Source of the DNA: Periconia sp. R9002
Taxonomy: Eukaryota > Ascomycota > Dothideomycetes > Pleosporales > Periconiaceae
Length of the DNA: 64,000 nt
Direction: 5' to 3'
Assembly: GCA_023627715.1 (NCBI GenBank)
Contig: JAMAHW010000001.1
Location: 1,240,001 to 1,304,000 of the forward strand
The notes beneath the pieces are model-generated. The model had not been told where the DNA came from. It did no database searches and was given only the letters and a program-made list of their open reading frames with translations. Shown in pieces: positions 55,411 through 64,000 of this stretch (position 1 is the first letter of the stretch; each line of letters opens with the position of its first letter). A program made the translations under genes and the position numbers.

Positions 55411-56165
55411 ATCCTTTTCCTGTACTTTTAAACGGAAGCTGTCTGCCATATTTGTTCGGATCTTTGTTTTTTAAACAAAGACACTAAAGCTCAGGCTAGA
55501 TATAGATTGGGTTGTTGTCTAACCTCACATGTTGACCGGCTATCCATGTTTTAGGTAGGTCCCCGTTTTCAAGTCAAAGGAAACGGACCAGAACGAACAT
55601 GGTGCATCTGATCCTTAGCTTCGACACTATTTTAGGAGCCATGTCGTGATTTTTCCCACCTTTCATTATTTGATTTATTCATTCTAGATATCATGAAACT
55701 GAAGTTTGAATGATCAGGGAAGAAGACGAAGACCGAACGCACATGATTGATTTGACTGCTGTTTTAATTCCATCTCTACTAATCCTCTTGCGCTTCTCTT
55801 CTCCTCATAATTCTAGCATCCAAGTGGTTCTGGATTTAATGTCACGCTTCGCAGAAGCGCGGATATTGATGCATATTGCCAGCGGAATTCTACATGAATA
55901 GTTCGGTGTGTGATTTCCTTTAGACCAACACGAACATGATTGGCTTGAGGTAACGTTTTAATCCAGATTCGTCCTTCGTGTTCATAGGCTTTTCTCCCCT
56001 CAGATCCCATGGAACCCTCCCACCCTCTTTTTTTGATTCAATCGCTTAGAAGCGCTCAAACATGCTGGATCTTTAAAGTTTCTTTTTACTATGAACGACC
56101 GGTAGGATGATTGAACGTACAAAAGATGGACAATGCCCACACATGAGAATTTCCACCAAACCTTG

Positions 56166-59073
56166 CTAATGGGCCGTCTCGATTGTAAAAAATCACGAAA
56201 AAATGGATGCCCTCTTCGAATGACCACGCTCTGTTTGGATCAGACCGCTATCTATGACTGAAAAACTTATGAGTTGATGACCATGGCTTAAGTCCAGAAC
56301 ACCTTCTGGATATTGAAAGGTGCCAACCTCGTACACATGATTTCTGATCTTTGGCAGAGTGAAATCGAACAGAATAAGTTCAAAAACATAAATGTTTTAG
56401 AATCTTTGGAAAATGCCTCCAAAACATAAGAGGGGGATCTGATCTCTCGGAACATGGTCGAGCAATAGTCGCTTTTTGAGAAACGAGATATCAATCAAGA
56501 CGGTACAACTGGGAAGAAGAAGAGAGGAGGAGGACAAGAGAAGGAGGTTGCTTTTATATGATTTTACGTTACACAAAAGGCACGTGAAGATGTGAGGAGT
56601 TAGTCCAAATGAGATGGTGTTTAATAATCAAGCATACCGCTCCTGGCGCCTAGGAGAAAGTCGGAGATTATGGATGTAATTAGACCAATAGCTTAACGCG
56701 AAGTCGTCGTAGGTGCTACTACAACTGTTACCAAAGAGATTGTCAATTGTCGCAGCGGTGTACTCGCCCGCACTCACAACACTGACCAGTCCACATGCAA
56801 CTCTTCGAGGGTCTGTTTCCTCTAATACTATAGATTTCTTAATAGTAAGTAGGATACTAGGAAAATATTTCTGGGGTATATTTTTAGTACTTTTTATCTA
56901 GGTTTACTACTTGAGAATACAGTGATTTTTGTAGACATACTACAGGTGCTTCACAATAATATTCAATGTTTGTGAGTGCGGGATATATTGACACCCGCGT
57001 GAATCGTTACTAGAAAATAGCTATCCGAGTCAATGTGGCTCGAGAACGATCAACTTGTACGACAATAAAGAGCTGGACCACTGCGAGAAATGCGGTGTTG
57101 CAGGTCAACAAATAATTACGTGGCAAGCGGACATGTGCGGATGCACGAGTCGGGGCTCATAAACGAGCACTCAGCCAACCACCGACCTCACAACTAAGTG
57201 TGGAGTAGACACACAAATCCTTATGTAGCCCCAGGCCAATTATTTTCCGAGCCGATATAGTTTGCAAAGAGCTGCTGCTACGTGCATGCGCGTACGACGC
57301 AATGCTTCCTAACTGCATTGTACGGAAGCGCATGGCATGCAGCGCTCGAAAAAAATGTGGCGGGCTGAACTCAGATGATCCTACATGCTTCGTTCCCCAA
57401 TGGGTACGTCGGCTCGCCCGAATCATGCAGTCGGGAGCAAACACGACCAAATTCGGAATACGAAAGCTTTCTGGAGATCCCGAGACGTCCAGTGCAGCCT
57501 CATCAACCCCAATGCACTGAGTCGCTTGGAAAGTGGAGAACTGTCAGGTCGCCGTTCAACGTGCTTTAGTTGTACAAACCCCATCTTAGATAGTTTTTTT
57601 TTCCATCAATGACAAAAAAAAACTCGCCTCTGCGTGTAGTCCACCTCATAATTTCTACTTGCAGCAAGATCATAGAATATAATGGCGCTGTCGAAATGTG
57701 GGGTCCATATGCCAACGACACAGCGCCCCGATCGGCTATAGCACGTATCAATTCTTGCATGATGTACGTACCGTAAACCAAATGCCTTACCACCTCGACC
57801 TGTGACATACGTGAAGCTCTCGAACATTGAGCGGATTAGATGGATAAACAATCAACTCTGACCTTCAACTCTTACGCGAAAATTGTGCCGGTGAATGCAT
57901 CAAGCCTACTGTGATCAATCGATGCAGTTTCCTCTGTTGCAAGCCTTGAGCAGCACAAAGCCGGGAATTGCGGCACACATTTAGTAGAGTAACTGCATAG
58001 AGAGGTTTAGCCTTCCAGTTGCAGCAATAGTTTCCTGGAAAAATGCAACGGTGCGCTATCGACATGTGGACTGGACGTTGCCCTTGGAGAAGACTTGAGA
58101 TCAATCGCTTAAGACATCCCAATTAAGTCCAATCAATATAAGTTTGGCAGCTGAGTATGCACAGTGAAGATTGCAAATCGAACGGGAATCCCTCCGTGCG
58201 GAGTCTAAGCGTCGTAAAATTCGTGTGCGGTTTCCTGTCATATGCACGCCATGAATCGAAGGACGACGGCTGTGAGGCTCGGCATCGTTTCTAGGGAAGT
58301 TTCTGCATAAACAAGCTCTAGAATCTCTGATAGGACCAATGATGTATCGAGTAACCGACCTTGCTCAAATAGAGTAGAGGAAGTCTGACCATTTGAAGTT
58401 TACACACAGATGCGGGTGCGGTCACATGAACGTCTGGGTTCTAATTGATAGTCGCGAAACATCAAAGTAATACGCAATTGGAGGCTATAATCCGTCCAAA
58501 GTTTTCAAAACATCTAGACATGTCAATTTCTTGAATAATATGCACGTAATTACGATTGAGCGTCAGACCCATATTGCAACATCAATTCAAGCAACGCATC
58601 TGACGGTAGGGGTGCGTCACCCAGGATATTGCATTCACTCATATGGAATCTGTGTTCAGTTATGAATTGGGTTTAAAAAAGCCCAAGAATTGGGAAATAC
58701 GGCGCCAAGATCTCATTGGAGCATATAACCGCTGCATGCTGTAACATCCGCTCTGAGAAATCGGCGACTACATGTCGGACTCGACGATCACTAGTCGCGC
58801 CTAGATCCCATTTGCATGACCAGCTAGCCACGCATAGATTCATTCATCGTAAAAGTAGGCATGTTTACGGCAAGACAGTTGACCCCGCAGAGGCAATTGA
58901 GTAAGGTTGGGCGGTAAGTGCAGCCTCGTGTATGTTCGACTCCACCTTCTCAGCTTTACGAGAGCTGAATGGATGCAGCCAAGGATATCCGAGAAGCGGG
59001 CAGTCCGGTGTGGTGAGCAAGAGGAGTGCATCGTGAGATGGTCAGTGAGCTGGTATGTGCGAACGAAGAGGTG
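56166..59073. other. Gene-poor A+T-rich region after the array
   Basis: About 2.9 kb with only short, unrecognised frames on both strands. No transposase, reverse transcriptase, terminal repeat or RNA gene was recognised. It may contain old, decayed sequence. Confidence 0.5.
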
Positions 59074-59080
59074 TATATAA
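59074..59080 (+). promoter_or_regulatory. Probable TATA box
   Basis: TATATAA about 140 bases before the start codon of the gene at 59218, which is compatible with a start site near 59105 and a ~110-base leader. The only clear TATA box I can tie to a gene here. Confidence 0.5.
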
Positions 59081-59217
59081 ATTGTCCCAATATCTCACAG
59101 CTACAGCAACAAAATCATCTGTCCAAGATCCATTCATTCTAGCAAATCCTCACTTGCTGGAACAAAAGTTCGCAAAGACTTCTAAGCCTTCAAAATCATT
59201 TGACTCATTTTATCACA

Positions 59218-60699
59218 ATGCCATCTTCAATCCCTTACGACCCCAGCCTCGTGTTGGCAAACGTTGTCGACAACAAGGCCCTCAGCCTCATCCAGTCCAT
59301 CGCCGCAGCGGCGGCTCCCGCTGATGCAGCCCAAAACGACCTCAATGCTTTGATTGCAATGCGACGCAGTCTTGACATGACTCGGAATGAACTCGTGAAT
59401 CTAGGCATCAACACGAAAGCCTGCAACGATGAGTTAAACACACTGAATACCGAGATCACCTCCGCTGCAGAGGACTACGTCAAGAAGAAGATTACAGCCG
59501 AGAAGCAAATAAAGCCTCTCCGTGCGCAGATCAAGGGTGTCCAAGCCCAGGTGGAGAGCCCAATCGACTATACCAAGACGCAGATCAAGTCCATGCCTCT
59601 CGCATCCGACTCCATGAACATGGATGTCCAATACTTCTCCATGGACTCCAATGTAGAGAGTGCAGAGGCATACGCTAGCGCCATTGCTACCTTCGTCTCC
59701 GCCTCCACCAGCTGGATGGGTGTCAATGCATCCAAGGATATGTCGACTGCTGCCCAGAAGCAGGTCTCGTCCCAAGCCCAGAAGCACAACCTGTCCGGCA
59801 CGCTCGTATTGTCGGTCTCTTGCACCCACAAGAACGCGTCTATGCTTGCACCATTCGTCCTTGATGTCGACAAGGCCATCAACACATGGAACCACATTTT
59901 TCCCAATGACTCGTTCGAGCCAACCAACCGTCAGCAGATGATGCAGATCGCGCGCGCCAGGCAGGACCCTGGAACTGCCAACAAGTACAGCATTCTCTCG
60001 GGAATGACATTCGGCTCCAGCTTTGTCGGTATGGTGCATGTGTTGAACAGCACCGACAGCAAGATCCATGAGACAATGACCAGCGCTGCTCAGTCCCTCC
60101 AATCTCAGATGGATGCCGGTGCTTGGTTCGAACATGCCTCGGGTGGTTTCGGTGTGAACAGCTCCATGGCTGCCGACGTGAAGAACCTCCTGTCTTCCCA
60201 GAACGTCACCACTCACGTCACGTTGATCTCCATGGGTGTCATTCCCTCCATGGTGGCAAGCGAGGTGAAGCTGGGTGTCCAGACCTTCGCCAAATTCGAC
60301 CCCAAGAGTTCGATGGAGGCCATCGCTTCTCTCCAGAACTCGGTTGTACAAGGCCAAGATAGCCTCAAGGCGAGTGCGCAGGCTGCTAGAACTGGAAAGC
60401 AGATGGTGACCATGAAGGGCATGGAGATCAAGGCTGCTTTGGAGGGTCTCGCAGAGATCGACGATGGCCACAACAAGGTTCTCGACATCAACTCGATGAT
60501 GTCCGCGCTTGATGACTACCTCAAGAAGGCCGCCGAAGGTAGTAGCGGTGTACCTCTCAACTACTTCTTGAAGGACATTTCGAAGCTGGATCTGGCGCAG
60601 GCTTGGGCGGCGAAGTATTACCCCGGTCAGTACCAGCAGGCCATCACTCACGATGACACCACTCCGGCTCGTCCTGCCGCAGGTACTTCTAGTACTTAG
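59218..60699 (+). CDS. Unknown 493-residue soluble protein
   Basis: Intronless, starting MPSSIPYDPSLVLANVVDNK; codon use is regular and C-ending, unlike the A+T-rich surroundings. No signal peptide or membrane segment is evident. Residues ~50-130 are helical (LDMTRNELVNLGINTKACND, EDYVKKKITAEKQIKPLRAQ). Next comes a folded-looking region with LSGTLVLSVSCTHKNASMLA and PFVLDVDKAINTWNHIFP, then YSILSGMTFGSSFVGMVHVL, HVTLISMGVIPSMVASEVKL and a C-terminal helix pair ending with LAQAWAAKYYPGQYQQAI. I believe related proteins exist in other ascomycetes but know no function. A clear TATA box upstream suggests regulated or strong expression. Confidence 0.85.
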   Translation: MPSSIPYDPSLVLANVVDNKALSLIQSIAAAAAPADAAQNDLNALIAMRRSLDMTRNELVNLGINTKACNDELNTLNTEITSAAEDYVKKKITAEKQIKPLRAQIKGVQAQVESPIDYTKTQIKSMPLASDSMNMDVQYFSMDSNVESAEAYASAIATFVSASTSWMGVNASKDMSTAAQKQVSSQAQKHNLSGTLVLSVSCTHKNASMLAPFVLDVDKAINTWNHIFPNDSFEPTNRQQMMQIARARQDPGTANKYSILSGMTFGSSFVGMVHVLNSTDSKIHETMTSAAQSLQSQMDAGAWFEHASGGFGVNSSMAADVKNLLSSQNVTTHVTLISMGVIPSMVASEVKLGVQTFAKFDPKSSMEAIASLQNSVVQGQDSLKASAQAARTGKQMVTMKGMEIKAALEGLAEIDDGHNKVLDINSMMSALDDYLKKAAEGSSGVPLNYFLKDISKLDLAQAWAAKYYPGQYQQAITHDDTTPARPAAGTSST

Positions 60700-61461
60700 G
60701 TTATGAAGTTGTCTCCCCCAGTTCATAGTTACCAAATTGCCGATGTAGGACAAAGAGATGAGGTAGAGGAAGCAGTTTTGGGTTGAGTTCTTTTGTGACG
60801 GCGATGCGTATGGCAAATCGCAGTCTTTACCAGACGATCCAATTTGAAAAGGCTCCCTCCTTTATAGCTGAACCAATTCAAGTTTTCTTTCTTCTACCAA
60901 TGATGAATTTTCTCATACATGTTGGGCTTATATTCCTAACCCATGCATTAATACTATAAACGCCTCGCAGATGCATTGTTTCGTATCCTGCAATGACCAT
61001 TGGAGGAAGAATGACGTGACTTCACATAGAAAGATAAGATTATGCACCGCTTGCAGAACTAGAAGGGCTTTCCAGTTTCCACTTCTCTCTACTCATTATT
61101 TATAGTACATCACCAGGATGCTTAGCCGCGGCAGAGAACTATGACTGTGTGACCACTTTCGTCGTCATTCTCTAAGGAAAACCTGTTGAGCCAAGAATAG
61201 TATGTAAATCACGATATTTTTACACAAAAGCGCCATTTTCTAAAGGAAGAGTGATTGATTTGATAAGTAGGGTATTGCGGAGTTTCCTTTGCAAATCATC
61301 CACCAGGTGATAACCACCCCCAAAACCAGAAAAGAGAAAAATGCATAAACCCCACCTGCATGTGTTGGTAATCGCACCCAAATCTTGATTGAAAAACGTG
61401 CTTGCCACAAAAATGTGACCTAGTTTGTATCCACACCTGTCATTTTGAAGAAGACCTAGGA
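60700..61461. other. Convergent 3' region
   Basis: Between two convergent genes. No gene seen. Confidence 0.5.
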
Positions 61462-62578
61462 TCATCTGTGGATTTTGTCGCTCTTGTTGATTTGACGTCG
61501 ATATCGTTTCCACAACTTCTTAGAAACACCTAGGGAAGGTGCTACGGCGAGCAGGGCATGGACACGCCAATCTATAATGTCGCAAGGTTGGCCGGAATTC
61601 AAGAGGCGCTTCCAATACATTCTTGGTTTTGCGCCACATTGTAGAAGCATAGCGACGATCTGGTACACAGCTTGCCTGTCCTGTTCTTCCGAGCTGCGTT
61701 CGAGGAGGAAGCTTAAAGCAAAACTGCAATCGAGAACACTCAAACGATTCTTGACACGACGACAATAATACGCATTGACGTAGTATCGAACCAAAGGTAC
61801 CAACTCCGCAACGCATGCTGTTTGTAGAATGCTTAGGCCCGTGTCAGAAAACCTAATACCGCGAATATCAAGACCGCGTGAGAGGGCCTTTGCCACACCT
61901 TAAATTGACGGTTATGAAATTAGCTTAATTCCAATAGCGGTAATTCGGTGGGTTTTCTGGCCTTGGAAGTTCACGTCGCCTGAGGTCTTGATACGAAAAC
62001 CTACCAACGTGCCTATTTGTTATAGCACATTGGAGTGCCTTATGCTCCCCATATATGGTTTGTTCAGCTCCAGCTGCTAATAAAAGCTTAACCATCTTTG
62101 TATAGCCGTAATAAGCTGCAGCACAAAGTGGATTATTCGTCGCGATGGAATATGATGGGTTGTTGACATTCCCACCAAGATCGACCAGGCGTTGTGCCAT
62201 TTTTGTAAGGCCCCATTCGGCAAAATGTAGCAGGAGATCCCCTTCTGTGTCTGTAACGTCTTGAGCAATTAACTGTTTCATTGCGATGGGGTATAACTTT
62301 TGGCTGGTCCGCGCGAAACGAGAAAGCTCATGGGGAGCTAAATGGCTCGCGACATTACATATGACGCTTTGCGGGAGGGTGAAGATTCCGGTGTTGTATC
62401 TCAGTCTGTTCAAATAGTCCATGGCGAAAGAATGCAAACTGCGATTTGTGCGGCCAAGAATCCTAATGCTAACAATGTCCAAGTGGGAAACAATCTCGTA
62501 TAGAAGGTCCTTCGGACATTGCGAGAGTTGGTCTGGGTCGGTAATCTCGATGGGAGGCGTAGTAGAGGGAGCTTCCAT
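61462..62578 (-). CDS. F-box and ankyrin-repeat protein
   Basis: Model: 62005-62578, 61462-61898; 336 residues. The F-box-like start reads LSQCPKDLLYEIVSHLDIVS and IRILGRTNRSLHSFAMDYL (about 18-57), with a second similar segment VICNVASHLAPHELSRFART. Ankyrin-type repeats follow: EGDLLLHFAEWGLTKMAQRL, NPLCAAAYYGYTKMVKLLLA and HKALQCAITNRHVGVAKALS; the splice falls inside the last one and restores it. Such proteins are expected to act as substrate receptors of SCF ubiquitin ligases, with the ankyrin part binding the target. The target is unknown. These genes are commonly expanded and variable in fungal accessory regions. Confidence 0.82.
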
Positions 62579-63750
62579 CTTCAGAGAGGCAGTCGATAGT
62601 CAGAAGTCGCAGATGTGGATGAGAGAAAGCTCGGCGGGTACACACATAACAACCTCAAACACTTGAGCTTGTAGCAAATAGCTTCTGTCACGTGACGAGA
62701 ACCTGGCGAGCTTAATTTCCTTTCTGGACTATGACGTAGTTGCTCTCCTTGGCTTACAAAGGAATTGGAGCCTAGCACCAAGTTCAGTGTTATGTTCGAA
62801 TGCGTTTTTCAACCCTCTCCTTGATGATTCCCCCCCTTACCTGACAACAAATCGCATTTCCATTGTTCCCGTTATCCTATCCAATGACAGATAGGTTCTT
62901 CTTTATATCTTTCTGTTTAAATATAAATAGTTTGGTATAGTTACTGGGAGGATAATATATTAGATGATATCAGTTGTGACTATAGTATAGTCAGTGCCTC
63001 CATAATCAAAATTAGGTGGGCGCGGCGATGCCTTCTACCTTGCGAGCAAACGCAGAGAGGCCAAGTGACTAAGATAATCAATCACCAGATCTCCTAGTTC
63101 TAGCACATGAACTCTCTGTCTCTCTCCGATGGTTATGAGCCGTTATTGATGAAATTGAATTTTGATCCTCACAGAGTAATAACCCTGGGTATCGACACAT
63201 GGTGTGGGCACACTGGGTAAAGAGCCGTTATTGATATTAACGCTCTAGTGGCGTACGAACAGTGTCATTCTTTGGCAGAGCAGTTGATTTTCTATCTCTC
63301 TTATATCTCTCTTAGGGTCACAGGTCTTCATAGCTCCTGATAGCGAACAATTGTCGGTGAAAACAATCGGGAAACAATGGAATTCTTATGGGCTCTCTAC
63401 ACTTTTCTACTGTACTAGTGTAAGCTTTTACACTATTATTAGTGGGATCTGCAATAAGTAACAATCAATAATGCTGAAAAGAAAAACAGCTGTTGGATAT
63501 TACTACTCCCTGCTTTCCATTAAATGCTGCTTGGTGGGGAAGCTTTATTGGCCTCGGTAGCGAGACAAGCGCCCTTGCGCCCTTCGCCTTTGGTAGGTGG
63601 TGCAGAAACGGCATAAGAGCAACAAACTCCTCGGAGGTTCCACCGATGCTAAATATCTCCTCTCAATGACAAAGCTACTGTCTTATCCGTTTATCTCAAC
63701 CCGTAATCTCTCAATACATTATCTTACCAATATTTAGGCAGGCCACCACA
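62579..63750. other. Intergenic region
   Basis: A+T-rich. The right end is the promoter of the acyltransferase gene. No gene, tRNA or repeat recognised. Confidence 0.5.
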
Positions 63751-64000
63751 ATGACCTCAGGCTCCAGCATGCAGAGTTTCCACCTCAACACTCTGGATCA
63801 AACTATGCTCCGTATATATGTGCGACACCTGCATATCTTCCAGTTTCCAGATCCCCAGAAGACTGAGGAGGCGTTTCAAGTCCTTCGGCAAGGTTTCTTC
63901 TTGACGCTTCGCCAGTGGCCATTTCTGGCGGGTTCTATCCAGCCACCAACAGAACAACAGGGAAAACTTAGCTTGCAGTACCCCGAAACAATATCTGAAG
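63751..64000 (+). CDS. BAHD/trichothecene-acetyltransferase-like protein, partial
   Basis: Only the first 83 codons lie in the window; the gene continues beyond 64000. It reads MTSGSSMQSFHLNTLDQTML, RIYVRHLHIFQFPDPQKTEE, AFQVLRQGFFLTLRQWPFLA and GSIQPP. The pattern L-S/N-x-L-D-Q, then R-x-Y-V-R and L-x-Q-W/I-P-F-L-A-G, is typical of the N-terminal half of the fungal transferase family that includes trichothecene 3-O-acetyltransferase and plant-type BAHD acyltransferases (acyl-CoA donors). The catalytic HxxxD motif would lie outside the window. The substrate is unknown; such genes often occur in secondary-metabolite clusters, but no other cluster gene is visible here. Confidence 0.78.
   Translation, partial: MTSGSSMQSFHLNTLDQTMLRIYVRHLHIFQFPDPQKTEEAFQVLRQGFFLTLRQWPFLAGSIQPPTEQQGKLSLQYPETISE

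Larger units (their letters stand above)
50971..56165. repeat. Degenerate repeat/spacer array with ACAT-ended elements
   Basis: About 58 copies of a purine-rich element (best form GGAGAGCRGGACGGACAT, usually preceded by TTTTTTATT) are spread over 5.2 kb, counted by eye. Two other element classes alternate with it: a short one (YYTCACACAT or TTTCAGACAT) and a long one beginning TTTTAA/TTGGATT, often with TATAAAA, then GGAC..CC..GGC/GAGA and ending in ACAT. Variable sequence of about 17-19 bases follows nearly every ACAT. Elements on + all point the same way. No long frame exists in any of six frames, and short frames merely re-read the motif (on - it gives Val-Cys-Pro or Val-Arg-Pro text). No transposon ends or target duplications were found. 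Copies become sparse and weak after 55.4 kb. Function unknown. Confidence 0.9.

Noticed and set aside
50971..56165. True CRISPR array
   Set aside because: Elements are degenerate, of three lengths and not identical; no cas-like gene is present and the DNA is a fungal nuclear genome. Only the repeat/spacer layout is similar.
56166..59073. Transposon remnant
   Set aside because: I found no reverse transcriptase, transposase, terminal repeat or target duplication text, though decay could hide one.
59434..60816. Minus-strand frame of 460 residues opposite the 493-residue gene
   Set aside because: Length arises from biased codon use on the other strand; it lacks an ordinary start and any domain text, and the + frame has the ATG and TATA context.

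Overview
The window is nuclear DNA of a filamentous ascomycete (Pezizomycotina). Genes have short GT-AG introns of roughly 45-80 bases, and the content is typical: a HET-domain protein, a class III-like chitin synthase, an AA9 polysaccharide monooxygenase, a GT15 mannosyltransferase, a DUF1749 hydrolase, a Zn2Cys6 factor and a BAHD-like acyltransferase. Dothideomycetes is possible, but nothing here settles it. I rebuilt gene models by hand from splice sites. Two genes, the AA9 gene at 7.6-9.0 kb and a ubiquitin-like-domain gene at 12.5-13.8 kb, are cut by so many introns that they show no long open reading frame.

Layout. 0.9-6.7 kb: a HET-domain gene and a divergent chitin synthase, both on +. 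7.1-7.2 kb: a decayed tRNA-like element. 7.6-13.8 kb: on -, the AA9 enzyme, a WD40-like beta-propeller protein and the ubiquitin-like-domain gene, separated by gene-poor DNA. 15-50.6 kb: a conserved housekeeping block with TAF14, RanBP1, an unknown membrane protein, a GT15 mannosyltransferase, a DUF4604 protein, an unknown coiled-coil protein, LSM3, a Ybp/DUF1760 protein, a type I membrane protein, a transglutaminase-like protein, a C-terminal Zn2Cys6 factor, a B-type cyclin, a small membrane protein, EDC3 and a DUF1749 hydrolase. Several are general RNA, nuclear-transport, cell-cycle or secretory-pathway genes with no operon-like logic. 50.6-64 kb: a gene-poor, more AT-rich stretch with an unusual repeat array, an uncharacterised 493-residue protein, an F-box/ankyrin gene and the 5' end of an acyltransferase gene running off the window.

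The most unusual feature is the array at about 50.97-56.16 kb. Nearly 60 degenerate copies of a purine-rich element ending in GGACGGACAT alternate with short elements ending in TTTCACACAT and with longer TATAAAA-containing elements that also end in ACAT. Between successive elements lie variable stretches of nearly constant length, about 17-19 bases. In the left half the ACAT end of the purine-rich element and that of the short element are almost always 29 bases apart, and whole units recur every ~75 bases. In the right half the spacing alternates between about 55 and about 95 bases, so the unit doubles to ~150. No reading frame persists. The architecture is repeat/spacer-like, but I cannot assign a function: guide-like small RNA units, a protein-binding or nucleosome-phasing array, and an ordinary degenerate satellite all remain possible.
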